A stretch of DNA of 16,333 nucleotides from an uncultured Eubacteriales bacterium (GTDB lineage: Bacteria > Bacillota > Clostridia > Lachnospirales > Anaerotignaceae). Each line of letters begins with the position of its first letter. The first letter of the stretch is position 1. This document shows, piece by piece, positions 7,942 to 14,247 of this stretch. The position numbers were made by a program, and so were the translations under genes. Below the pieces are notes generated by a model. That model had not been told where the DNA came from. It was given only the letters and a program-made list of their open reading frames with translations, and made no database searches. The stretch lies in contig URCD01000052.1 in assembly GCA_900546215.1 (NCBI GenBank), forward strand, positions 1 through 16,333, read 5' to 3'.

Positions 7942-7969
7942 TTAAAATCATTAATGGAGTAAATATAAT
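7942..7969 (+). promoter_or_regulatory. Possible promoter for the mini-gene upstream of mgtE
   Basis: A perfect TATAAT at 7964-7969 follows a poor -35 candidate TTAAAA (7942-7947) at 16 bases. Transcription would start near 7976, just before the ribosome binding site of the 31-codon frame. The region between 7883 and this point otherwise holds only the upstream sequence of the minus-strand exported-protein gene. Confidence 0.35.
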
Positions 7970-7994
7970 AATAAAATTGTGAGGTGAGAATGTA

Positions 7995-8090
7995 ATGGAA
8001 AACTGTGGCAGTTGCGGGCGAAGTAAGAGTGATAGGCATGATTTAGATGATGGACTGCGGCAGCTTTTCGTACGTTCTTATTCATTATAA
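7995..8090 (+). CDS. Predicted small Cys-containing protein (31 residues)
   Basis: ATG 7995 is preceded at seven bases by GAGGTGA and, further up, by a perfect TATAAT. It opens a 31-codon frame ending TAA 8088-8090. The product begins MENCGSCGRSKS, with a CxxCG knuckle that could bind metal, followed by a short charged helix (HDLDDGLRQLF) and VRSYSL. There is no signal sequence. I recognise no family. It precedes mgtE on the same strand by 137 bases, with a structured leader between, and could be an independent small protein or part of the mgtE transcript. Its short length makes chance possible; the good start signals and the ordered translation argue for a real gene. Confidence 0.4.
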   Translation: MENCGSCGRSKSDRHDLDDGLRQLFVRSYSL

Positions 8091-8118
8091 CATAATTATG
8101 CCCATCACTTAATTAACC

Positions 8119-8227
8119 TACAATGAAAACGGATATTTTCATATCTGCTTAGGGATAATAAGCGGTGGATTTTTTATGCCCTTTTTCAGGTATGAATAAA
8201 GCTGAAACTAAACAGGAGGTGTAAAAG
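8119..8227 (+). promoter_or_regulatory. Structured leader of mgtE; candidate attenuator
   Basis: This stretch can fold several ways. ATGAAAA (8123-8129) pairs with TTTTCAT (8136-8142); alternatively CGGATAT (8130-8136) pairs with ATATCTG (8141-8147), and the two exclude each other. Next, AGGGATAA (8151-8158) pairs with TTAT-G-CCCT (8174-8182, one bulged G) and is followed by five T (8182-8186), like a terminator. TACAAT (8119-8124) may be a -10 box, though then the first hairpin would overlap the start of transcription. Clostridial mgtE genes are often under M-box Mg2+ riboswitches, but this leader is too short and lacks the conserved M-box core. Short frames at 8176-8199 and 8192-8224 also lie here; the second contains the mgtE ribosome binding site. 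Confidence 0.35.
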
Positions 8228-9652
8228 GTGATGGACGAAGAAAGAAGAAACATAATGCCGGATGTTCCTGAAAGACCTGACTATGAAAAGGAACTGGCAG
8301 CAATTATCAGAAGCAGAAGACCGGATTCAGTAATAAGAGAGGAATTGGATAACTATCATGAAAATGATATTGCCGCAGTACTTGAAGAGCTGACTCCCCA
8401 AGAAAGAAAAAGGTTATATAAAATACTGGGAGTCGAAAAGGTGTCTGAAATATTCGCATATCTTGAAGACGATGTAGTAAAGTATGTAGACGAGCTTGAC
8501 CCCGAAAAAGCGGCTGATATAATTGAATCAATGGACGCTGATGACGCTGTAGATATTCTTGATGAACTGGAGGAGGATAAATCCGGTGAAATCAGGAAGC
8601 TTATGGATGCTGAGGCAAGGCAGGATATAGATCTTATCCTTTCATATGATGATGATGAAATCGGAAGCAGAATGACTACAAATTTTGTTTCCATATACAG
8701 AGGCTCAACAATAAGGCAGGCGATGAAATCGCTTATAGACCAGGCGGCAGAGAATGACAATATATCAACCTTATATGTTGTCAATAATGACGATACTTTT
8801 TACGGGGCAATAGATTTAAAGGATTTAATAGTAGCTAGAGATTATATAGACCTTGAGGATCTGGTATCAACATCTTATCCATATGTATATGCTGAAGAAA
8901 AAACAGAAGAGTGTATAGAAGAACTTAAAGATTATTCCGAGGACTCCATTCCTGTTCTTGACAACGGTAATAGAGTGCTTGGAGTTATCACATCACAGGA
9001 CCTCGTAGAGGCTGTTGATGAAGAAATGAGCGAGGACTATGCTAAGCTGGCCGGCTTGACAGCTGAGGAGGATTTAAATGAACCATTTAAGGACAGCATA
9101 AAAAAGCGTCTCCCGTGGCTGGTTCTGCTGCTGTTTCTTGGTTTGATAGTTTCATCAGTTGTTGGAATATTTGAGTCAGTTGTGTCTCAGATAACGCTTG
9201 TGGTATGTTTTCAATCTCTGATACTTGACATGGCCGGAAACGTCGGGACACAGTCTCTTGCTGTTACAATCCGTGTGCTTATGGATGAGAATTTATCGGG
9301 CAGACAGCAGAGAAACCTTGTATTCAAAGAAATGAAGGTTGGATTTTCAAACGGCATGATATTGGGTGTAATGTCATTTATACTGGTTGGACTGTATATA
9401 TTAATTGCGAAAGCAAAAAGCCTTATGTTCTCCTTTGCCGTTTCAGGCTGTATCGGTGTTGCACTTGTTGTAGCTATGGTTATTTCCAGCTTTGTGGGAA
9501 CATCTATACCTATATTCTTTAAAAAGGTCAAGGTTGACCCGGCAGTAGCATCAGGACCGTTGATTACTACAATAAATGACCTTGTTGCGGTTGTAACCTA
9601 CTATGGGATTGTATGGGTTATGCTGATTAATATATTACAGTTAGTTGAGTAG
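8228..9652 (+). CDS. mgtE: MgtE-family magnesium transporter
   Basis: A 474-residue inner-membrane Mg2+ channel/transporter of normal length. It has the acidic N-terminal superhelical domain (about 35-135, DELDPEKAADIIESMDADDA), two CBS domains (about 143-262) that sense cytosolic Mg2+, a connecting helix, and five transmembrane helices (about 290-474). The pore signatures NVGTQS (338-343) and DPAVASGP (437-444), with Asp451 in TTINDLV, match family positions lining the ion path. The ribosome binding site AGGAGGT (8214-8220) lies seven bases before GTG 8228 and ten before the adjacent ATG 8231; either may be the start, changing the protein by one residue. Upstream is a structured leader. No terminator is visible after it; the next gene has its own promoter. 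Confidence 0.95.
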   Translation: MMDEERRNIMPDVPERPDYEKELAAIIRSRRPDSVIREELDNYHENDIAAVLEELTPQERKRLYKILGVEKVSEIFAYLEDDVVKYVDELDPEKAADIIESMDADDAVDILDELEEDKSGEIRKLMDAEARQDIDLILSYDDDEIGSRMTTNFVSIYRGSTIRQAMKSLIDQAAENDNISTLYVVNNDDTFYGAIDLKDLIVARDYIDLEDLVSTSYPYVYAEEKTEECIEELKDYSEDSIPVLDNGNRVLGVITSQDLVEAVDEEMSEDYAKLAGLTAEEDLNEPFKDSIKKRLPWLVLLLFLGLIVSSVVGIFESVVSQITLVVCFQSLILDMAGNVGTQSLAVTIRVLMDENLSGRQQRNLVFKEMKVGFSNGMILGVMSFILVGLYILIAKAKSLMFSFAVSGCIGVALVVAMVISSFVGTSIPIFFKKVKVDPAVASGPLITTINDLVAVVTYYGIVWVMLINILQLVE

Positions 9653-9656
9653 ACTA

Positions 9657-9685
9657 TTGTTAATGGGTCAGCTAATTGGTATAAT
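9657..9685 (+). promoter_or_regulatory. Sigma-A-type promoter of the PhzF-family gene
   Basis: TTGTTA (9657-9662), a 17-base spacer and a perfect TATAAT (9680-9685) lie 41 bases before the start codon. This separates the gene from mgtE, whose stop is four bases before the -35 box. Transcription should begin near 9692. Confidence 0.75.
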
Positions 9686-9710
9686 GACATGTACACAACC
9701 GATTAACTGA
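9668..9710. repeat. Long inverted repeat across the phzF-type promoter; candidate operator
   Basis: TCAGCTAATTGGT (9668-9680) and ACCGATTAACTGA (9698-9710) are complementary over 13 positions with one mismatch and one G-T pair, separated by 17 bases. The left arm fills the spacer up to the -10 box, and the right arm covers the region just after the expected start of transcription. That layout suits a dimeric or looping repressor better than a terminator, since no T run follows; the ribosome binding site comes directly after. Confidence 0.5.
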
Positions 9711-9726
9711 AAAGGAGATAGAACTG

Positions 9727-10689
9727 ATGGCAAACAAGTATGGAATGGTAAAATGCTATTTTGAGCACGGCCTATGGTCTGCTAATCAGGTTAAAGACGC
9801 AGTAACTAAGGGGTTAATTACATCCACCGAGTATAAGGATATTACAGGCGAGGACTTTGATATCGCATATTTAAAGGAAAGAGGAAATAAAAGCAAAAAA
9901 AATAAGTGCATTAAACAGTATGTAGTTGACGCATTTACCGACGAGGTTTTTTCGGGAAATCCAGCTGCAATATGCATTTTAAATAATCCCATACCTGATG
10001 AGCTTATGCAGAAAATAGCCATTGAAAATAGGCTTGTTGAAACAACCTTTGTGCTGAAAAGGGCTAACTCATATAATTTGAGATGGTTTACCCCTAAAGG
10101 AGAAATTGATATGTGCGGCCATGCTGTGCTTGCGGCCGCATATGTAATACTGAATTTCTATGAGAAAAATAAGGAAGTAATAGAGTTCGATACGCTTGAT
10201 GGAAAAATAACAATAATCAAGAATGATGATGTCTACGAAATGGATTTTCCTCAGTATCAATTGAAAAGCATCCCCGTTACGGAGGAAATGATAGATGCTT
10301 TGGGAGCGGTTCCCAAGGAAGCATATTTAGGACGGGACCTTTTGCTGGTGCTGGAGGATGAGGATACTGTAATAAACCTTAAGCCTGACCAGGAAAAGCT
10401 TGCGCATATGCATGGGCTTATAACTCACGTGACAGCCAAGGGAAGCAGGTATGACTGTGTTGCACGTTCATTTGCGCCTAAAATCGGCATGGAAGAAGAT
10501 CCGGTATGCGGGCTTGGGCATTGCTACATAGCTCCGTATTGGAAAGAAAAATTGGGTCAAAATGTACTTGTATCGCGTCAAGTATCAAAAAGAGGCGGAA
10601 CGGTTTACTGCAAGATGATTAAGGAAGGAAGGGTAAAGTTATGCGGAAAAGCTGCCCTTTATTCAGAAGCTGATATATATGTTGATTAA
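9727..10689 (+). CDS. PhzF-family isomerase/epimerase-like protein with an XkdX-like N-terminal segment
   Basis: The 320-residue product has two parts. Residues 1-45 (YFEHGLWSANQVKDAVTKG, then ITSTEYKDITGEDF) resemble XkdX, a small protein of PBSX-type phage tail regions. After a Lys-rich linker, residues 62-320 form a PhzF domain: VDAFTDEVFSGNPAA, the catalytic Glu in RLVETTF (E105), LRWFTPKGEIDMCGHAVLA (CGHA at 130-133), and RSFAPKIGMEEDPVCGLGHC. PhzF-fold enzymes catalyse cofactor-free isomerisations; the substrate here is unknown. The start is firm: AAAGGAGAT lies eight to nine bases before ATG 9727, and the PhzF part has no ATG of its own at its beginning, so the XkdX-like part is translated with it. 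The gene is monocistronic, between its promoter and a terminator. Confidence 0.88.
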   Translation: MANKYGMVKCYFEHGLWSANQVKDAVTKGLITSTEYKDITGEDFDIAYLKERGNKSKKNKCIKQYVVDAFTDEVFSGNPAAICILNNPIPDELMQKIAIENRLVETTFVLKRANSYNLRWFTPKGEIDMCGHAVLAAAYVILNFYEKNKEVIEFDTLDGKITIIKNDDVYEMDFPQYQLKSIPVTEEMIDALGAVPKEAYLGRDLLLVLEDEDTVINLKPDQEKLAHMHGLITHVTAKGSRYDCVARSFAPKIGMEEDPVCGLGHCYIAPYWKEKLGQNVLVSRQVSKRGGTVYCKMIKEGRVKLCGKAALYSEADIYVD

Positions 10690-10750
10690 AAGAATTACTG
10701 GCATATATGTTTGTTAAAAATAAGACGCTATATAACAATGTCATGATGTG

Positions 10751-10780
10751 AAACCTCTCTAAATATTAGAGAGGTTTTTT
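10751..10780 (+). terminator. Intrinsic terminator of the PhzF-family gene
   Basis: AAACCTCTCTAA (10751-10762) and TTAGAGAGGTTT (10766-10777) form a perfect 12-bp stem with a three-base loop, followed by T to 10780. It lies 61 bases after the stop codon. Confidence 0.92.
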
Positions 10781-10804
10781 GTTTAGCTTTTCTTTGTTTT
10801 TATC

Positions 10805-10833
10805 TTGACAATCTTTGTTAAATGATTTACAAT
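10805..10833 (+). promoter_or_regulatory. Near-consensus promoter of the 68-residue protein gene
   Basis: TTGACA (10805-10810) is a perfect -35 box, with a 17-base spacer and TACAAT (10828-10833), preceded by T-rich sequence. Expected transcription start near 10840 leaves a leader of about 100 bases. Confidence 0.75.
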
Positions 10834-10839
10834 TAAATC

Positions 10840-10938
10840 AAGATAAAGGAACAAAACAACGTGATAAAACACAGCAAAAACTATTAAAAATACTTAAAAC
10901 ATTGATACATATGTGATCATATAAGGGGAGGTTTTACT
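10840..10938 (+). promoter_or_regulatory. A-rich 5' leader of the 68-residue protein gene
   Basis: About 100 bases, very A-rich and mostly unstructured. It holds an imperfect palindrome around CATATG (TGATACATATGTGATCA, 10904-10920) next to the ribosome binding site GGGGAGG (10925-10931). An AAAGGA followed by GTG opens an eight-codon frame in the first part. I see no known riboswitch. Confidence 0.3.
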
Positions 10939-11145
10939 ATGACATGTGAAAAATTATTTAACAAAGCTTGTGAAGAAAAAATGCACGGTTGCCCTGAAAG
11001 AGCATACGAATTATTTTCAGAGGTAGTATATGATTACCCTGGAACATCATTTGCTATATATGCGAATGAAGAAATGACAAGTCTTTCAGTTAACAATGCT
11101 AAAGATACCTATACTCCATCGTATGTAGATGAAGCAATAGCTTAA
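10939..11145 (+). CDS. Small TPR-like protein of unknown function (68 residues)
   Basis: The gene has a near-consensus promoter, GGGGAGG about seven bases before its ATG, and a strong hairpin after it, so it is very likely real. The product is soluble and acidic. Residues 1-46 read like one tetratricopeptide repeat: a first helix with KLFNKACEEKM, a turn, then AYELFSEVVYDYPGTSFAIYA, which has the A-x2-F-x6-YP-x-S-x2-A pattern seen in TolA-binding and outer-membrane-lipoprotein TPRs. Residues 47-68 look flexible. One repeat alone would not make a stable superhelix, so it may dimerise or pair with another protein. No catalytic residues and no signal peptide. It stands alone, between two terminator-like hairpins, with no partner gene on its strand. 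Confidence 0.75.
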   Translation: MTCEKLFNKACEEKMHGCPERAYELFSEVVYDYPGTSFAIYANEEMTSLSVNNAKDTYTPSYVDEAIA

Positions 11146-11172
11146 ATTAGAAGGAACAAGGCAATATATTAC

Positions 11173-11213
11173 GAAGCGCCCCTCAGTACACTGAAAATGC
11201 TGAGGGGCGCTTC
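11173..11213. terminator. GC-rich hairpin between convergent genes
   Basis: GAAGCGCCCCTCAG (11173-11186) and CTGAGGGGCGCTTC (11200-11213) form a perfect 14-bp stem with a 13-base loop. It sits just after the 68-residue protein gene and just before the stop of the convergent CPBP gene. Neither side has a good T run, unlike the other terminators here; it is probably a shared terminator or an mRNA 3' end stabiliser. Confidence 0.7.
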
Positions 11214-11217
11214 CAAT

Positions 11218-12036
11218 TTAATAAGATTTTTTATTTGCCGGAAGAAGCAATATAATTATTACGCACCAATATCCTGCAATGGCTGGCAAGGATGCCTCTA
11301 TTCCAAAGGAGCCTCCGGTAAGAAGACGTGAGGATGTATTAAGGCTGTAATTTAAGATTGCTGAGCTGTTTGGCTCTATTCCTATGTTTATAATGCCTCC
11401 TATCATAATTAAATTCCATATTCCATGAACTAATGTGCTGGATACGATTGAATCGCTTTTATAACAAATAATTGATAACATTATCCCTACGCTTATGCCT
11501 GAGGCAGTTAACTGGATAAAATCTAAAAAGTTCGGAGTTATCCCTATTAAATGAAATACGGAGAATATTATAGAAGGTATTAAAACGGACCAGAGTCTGC
11601 CGAATTTTGTTTCGATTATTTTCATGATAAATCCACGGAAAACCAGCTCTTCAGTTAAACTTGCGGTGATGCATGTTAGAACTAAAGCAGTAAGAATACG
11701 CTTTAAAAGCTGCATAGCATTCAGACTATTAAGGGAAAATGATCCAGGAATAAATAAAAAGAATACAGCTGATACAGCGCAGGGAAGAAGAATAGCGCAA
11801 TAAAACCAAATAGGTTTCGGCATGATAAATTTAATCCTACAGTCTGCTGTACTAATATTAAGAAATTTTTTGCAGTACAAGCGTAAAAGAGCGAATGTTA
11901 AAAAGATTTGTATTACAGAGGACAACAATATTGATATAAATTCATTTGATATTAATGTTGAGATGCAGGAGAATAGCTGGCAGCCGAGCCAGATTATTAT
12001 TCCTGCAATTATATTTAGAACAACCTTAGAATACAT
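11218..12036 (-). CDS. CPBP-family intramembrane metalloprotease (CAAX protease/bacteriocin-processing type)
   Basis: A 272-residue membrane protein with about seven hydrophobic helices. The three family motifs are complete: EExxxR as EELVFR (E129, E130, R134), FxxxH as FSVFH with H162, and HxxxN as HGIWN (H204, N208). In Rce1-type proteases these Glu and His residues hold the catalytic site inside the membrane. Bacterial members serve in prenyl-protein-like cleavage, bacteriocin maturation or immunity, but no peptide substrate gene is seen nearby. GAAAGAGG lies about nine bases before the ATG. It follows the DUF4097 gene on the same strand after a terminator, with no evident promoter in the 53-base gap, so it may depend on readthrough from the padR operon. 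Confidence 0.9.
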   Translation of the reverse strand: MYSKVVLNIIAGIIIWLGCQLFSCISTLISNEFISILLSSVIQIFLTFALLRLYCKKFLNISTADCRIKFIMPKPIWFYCAILLPCAVSAVFFLFIPGSFSLNSLNAMQLLKRILTALVLTCITASLTEELVFRGFIMKIIETKFGRLWSVLIPSIIFSVFHLIGITPNFLDFIQLTASGISVGIMLSIICYKSDSIVSSTLVHGIWNLIMIGGIINIGIEPNSSAILNYSLNTSSRLLTGGSFGIEASLPAIAGYWCVIIILLLPANKKSY

Positions 12037-12061
12037 ACTGATTAGCCTCTTTCAAAAAAAT

Positions 12062-12095
12062 TTAAAATAAAAATAAGCCGCATAGCGGCTTATTT
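12062..12095 (-). terminator. Intrinsic terminator after the padR-HAAS-DUF4097 operon
   Basis: Read on the minus strand, AAATAAGCCGC and GCGGCTTATTT (plus-strand 12085-12095 and 12071-12081) form an 11-bp stem with a three-base loop, followed by TTTATTTTAAA. The stop codon of the DUF4097 gene lies within the first arm (12090-12092). Confidence 0.85.
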
Positions 12096-13007
12096 TTTCA
12101 TTATATTTATATCTCCGCTTATTGAGTCAAAGGAGAATTCCGATTTTCCATTACCGTGAACCGCTTCGTCATTTTTCTTAATTATATCGAATTCACAATT
12201 AATATCCCCGCTAAGACCGTCATAAGAGTATGTGAACCCTTCATTATTTGGAATAGTGATATTTATATCTCCGCTTATTGTGTCTGTATCAATTTCATCG
12301 GGACATACATCCGATAATAGATCAAGATCTCCCGATGTGCTGTCAAAATTAATCCTGTTAACGCTTCCGGAAAGCTTTGCGCTCCCACTCGTTGTTTCAA
12401 TATCTGCGTGTTTTTTGACGACAATATTGTCAGAGTCAATGCTACCGCTTACTGTTTCTATATCTAACTCTGATACTTCAATGTCCTTTAAACTGACGCT
12501 TCCTGAAATATTTTCAATATCTAAATATTTTACATTGATTCCTGTCACATAAGAATCAGAAGAAACAAGGTCAAGATTTAAAGTTTTTAAGTTTGTCATT
12601 TCTTCAGGAACTTGCACAGTTAAATGTTTGTCATAATTATATTTGCCGAATGAAAAGATACTTGTATTCGGCTTTTCATACTGTATTATAAGTCTTCCAT
12701 TGTCATTATAATAATGAAGCATATTTTTTTCATCGAGCTCCTTACGGCTTTCCTCATAGAAGTGTACTGTGTCACCATCGTAGCTTTCTATACTTACATT
12801 TCCTTCTATCCAGTTTATTTCGATTTCAGATAAATTGCCTGCATCTATTTCACCGCTTCCGGCAGTATATTTTGAAGCATTGGGATATTTATTAATTCCA
12901 AATGTAAAACTTCCAAATCCAATTCCAATCAGCAAAATATTTATAAGAATGAGAGCAACTACTGACCAAAGCACTATTTTTAATATTGATGAATTTTTGC
13001 TGTCCAT
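12090..13007 (-). CDS. DUF4097-family membrane-anchored beta-repeat protein
   Basis: A 305-residue protein with a single N-terminal membrane helix (about 9-34) and a large outside domain. From about residue 165 it shows a repeated pattern of roughly 20 residues centred on SGS or SGD (NISGSVSL, TVSGSIDS, TTSGSAKL, STSGDLDL, TISGDINI, GLSGDINC, SISGDINI), expected to stack as a right-handed beta-helix, as in the DUF4097/adhesin-like family. Function is unknown; the family is regularly linked with PadR regulators and HAAS proteins in Firmicutes and is thought to act in envelope homeostasis. It begins two bases after the end of the HAAS gene, so the two are coupled. Confidence 0.88.
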   Translation of the reverse strand: MDSKNSSILKIVLWSVVALILINILLIGIGFGSFTFGINKYPNASKYTAGSGEIDAGNLSEIEINWIEGNVSIESYDGDTVHFYEESRKELDEKNMLHYYNDNGRLIIQYEKPNTSIFSFGKYNYDKHLTVQVPEEMTNLKTLNLDLVSSDSYVTGINVKYLDIENISGSVSLKDIEVSELDIETVSGSIDSDNIVVKKHADIETTSGSAKLSGSVNRINFDSTSGDLDLLSDVCPDEIDTDTISGDINITIPNNEGFTYSYDGLSGDINCEFDIIKKNDEAVHGNGKSEFSFDSISGDINIMKK

Positions 13008-13009
13008 AA

Positions 13010-13684
13010 TTATCCCTGCCTTTTAAGCTCAAATATAGCTTGTATTATTTTTTCAATTGCCGCTCCAACTAAGAATATAACCCATGTAATGTGCCATGCA
13101 TGCGTTGTAAAGCTTATTATAATGTAGAGAATTGTAATTACACTCCAAATGGCACTCTTTATTGAACGCATAGCTCGAAGATTGGAATCATTTTGACTTT
13201 GCCACTCTTTGAACTCTTCTACAATTGTTTCATCCATTTTTTCGTATCGCGGCTTGGTCATAGAATTATAAATAATAAGTGCAGTTGCTATTGCTATCAT
13301 AATAAACATAAGACATGGACCAAGTACAAGTGAAAATTTACTTTCAGACGATATTGTAAAAACTATAGGCGGAATAATGCTTAAAATGTAGAGAGATACC
13401 GCTATGGCTGTGAGCAGTGCAGATTTTTTTCTTGCACGTTCATAGTCTTCATTTGACATATTTCCAGCGGGCCTTTGCTGAAATGCTGACAGCAGCTCCT
13501 TTGTATCACCTATACTGGCAATAGAAATATTGTATGCAGCCTCAGGTGATTTCCCTTCATTAATGAGGTCATGGTATTTATCAATAAGGTTTTGAAGTAT
13601 TTCTTCTTTTAATTCCACTGATTTTTTTGTAGGTGAAATATCCTTAAAAACTTCATCCATATATGCTCTGAGCTTATCTTCCAT
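13010..13684 (-). CDS. HAAS-domain membrane protein (PadR-associated)
   Basis: A 224-residue protein. The first 70 residues form a helical cytoplasmic domain (KKSVELKEEILQNLIDKYHD, then the G-x-S-x-E-x-A pattern and IGDTKELL) typical of HAAS, a domain named for its association with transporters and PadR-like regulators. Four membrane helices follow, near 88-110, 118-140, 176-193 and 198-216. HAAS proteins are proposed to interact with the co-encoded PadR repressor and may relay a membrane signal to it; here this is inferred from gene order. The gene lies one base after padR and two before the DUF4097 gene. Confidence 0.85.
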   Translation of the reverse strand: MEDKLRAYMDEVFKDISPTKKSVELKEEILQNLIDKYHDLINEGKSPEAAYNISIASIGDTKELLSAFQQRPAGNMSNEDYERARKKSALLTAIAVSLYILSIIPPIVFTISSESKFSLVLGPCLMFIMIAIATALIIYNSMTKPRYEKMDETIVEEFKEWQSQNDSNLRAMRSIKSAIWSVITILYIIISFTTHAWHITWVIFLVGAAIEKIIQAIFELKRQG

Positions 13685-13685
13685 A

Positions 13686-14030
13686 TTAGTTATCCTCCTT
13701 ATTGTCTGTCTGAATAAGAATGTCTATCAGCTTTTTTGTGATATTCCATTCGTCCTTAAGCTTGAAGTAGGTAATTCTGCCTTCCGGAGTGATGGTATAA
13801 TATCTTCGTCTCGCTCCAGTGTTTTCATTTCCCCAGTATGAGCTTATACAACCGGATTCCTCAAGACGCTTGAAAGCTGTGTAAAGAGTTGCTTCCTTAA
13901 GTTCATACTGATTATTGGTTTTGAGCTGAATGTCTTTATTTATTTTGTATCCATAGCTGTCTCCGCCCATAAGGCTTGCCAGTATAATCGTATCCGTATG
14001 TCCTCTTATTAAGTCTGATGTTATTGACAT
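13686..14030 (-). CDS. PadR-family transcriptional regulator
   Basis: A 114-residue winged-helix repressor. SYGYKINKDI (second helix), ATLYTAFKRLEESGCIS (recognition helix) and GARRRYYTITPEG (wing) are the family hallmarks, and a C-terminal helix (about 88-110) serves dimerisation. AAGGAGG lies seven to eight bases before the ATG. It leads an operon with the HAAS and DUF4097 genes, with gaps of one and two bases. Its promoter contains an inverted repeat across the -35 box, pointing to autoregulation. Ligands of PadR proteins of this group are mostly unknown; related LadR/LmrR types respond to envelope-active compounds. Confidence 0.93.
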   Translation of the reverse strand: MSITSDLIRGHTDTIILASLMGGDSYGYKINKDIQLKTNNQYELKEATLYTAFKRLEESGCISSYWGNENTGARRRYYTITPEGRITYFKLKDEWNITKKLIDILIQTDNKEDN

Positions 14031-14056
14031 AAGCTTTCCTCCTTTATTTTAGATAT

Positions 14057-14091
14057 ATTAAAACATAAAGATACCTCATCTGTCAAGGTAT
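14057..14091 (-). promoter_or_regulatory. padR operon promoter with embedded inverted repeat (candidate PadR operator)
   Basis: On the minus strand TTGACA (plus 14081-14086) and TTTAAT (plus 14057-14062) are 18 bases apart. ATACCT (14071-14076) and AGGTAT (14086-14091), nine bases apart, form an inverted repeat that encloses the -35 box, so a bound dimer would block the polymerase. AGATAC recurs at 14069, 14103 and 14122, and may mark further half-sites. Confidence 0.6.
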
Positions 14092-14170
14092 ATTTTATTT
14101 TAAGATACTTATAAATCAAAAAGATACAATGTACTAAAAACTGAACATTAATTTTGTGAATATCAGCAAA

Positions 14171-14199
14171 TTGAATTTAATAACAAAGTGATTTATAAT
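14171..14199 (+). promoter_or_regulatory. Promoter of the acyl-CoA dehydrogenase-sirtuin unit
   Basis: TTGAAT (14171-14176), a 17-base spacer and a perfect TATAAT (14194-14199) lie 48 bases before the start codon, in the AT-rich region divergent from padR. Confidence 0.7.
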
Positions 14200-14204
14200 T
14201 TATT

Positions 14205-14216
14205 ATGTAATTACAT
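14205..14216. promoter_or_regulatory. Perfect 12-base palindrome at the expected transcription start
   Basis: ATGTAATTACAT lies six bases after the -10 box of the acyl-CoA dehydrogenase promoter. A fully symmetric site at this position is a candidate repressor operator, but AT-rich palindromes of this size also arise by chance. Confidence 0.35.
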
Positions 14217-14247
14217 TTAGACATTTAGAACATTAGGAGGCGGCGAT

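Noticed and set aside
7952..8227. M-box (ykoK) Mg2+ riboswitch before mgtE
   Set aside because: The conserved M-box core sequences are not seen and the space after the mini-gene is too short.
8356..8784. A 142-codon minus-strand frame very rich in Ser
   Set aside because: It is the mirror of the acidic Asp/Glu codons of mgtE; no start signals.
9727..9861. Prophage remnant suggested by the XkdX-like segment
   Set aside because: No other phage genes, integrase or attachment repeats are present around it; the segment is part of a single well-formed gene.
10860..10886. Eight-codon frame starting GTG in the leader of the 68-residue protein
   Set aside because: Too short and A-rich to separate from chance; no regulatory codon run or attenuator follows.
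14133..14146. AAAACTGAACA-like stretch resembling the rRNA leader at 16259
   Set aside because: Only a short AT-rich match, without promoter or leader context.
14154..14188. Rex-like sites (TTGTGAATATCAGCAA and TTGAATTTAATAACAA) before the acyl-CoA dehydrogenase
   Set aside because: Both are 16 bases, two short of the 18-base Rex consensus, and the symmetric inner positions do not fit.
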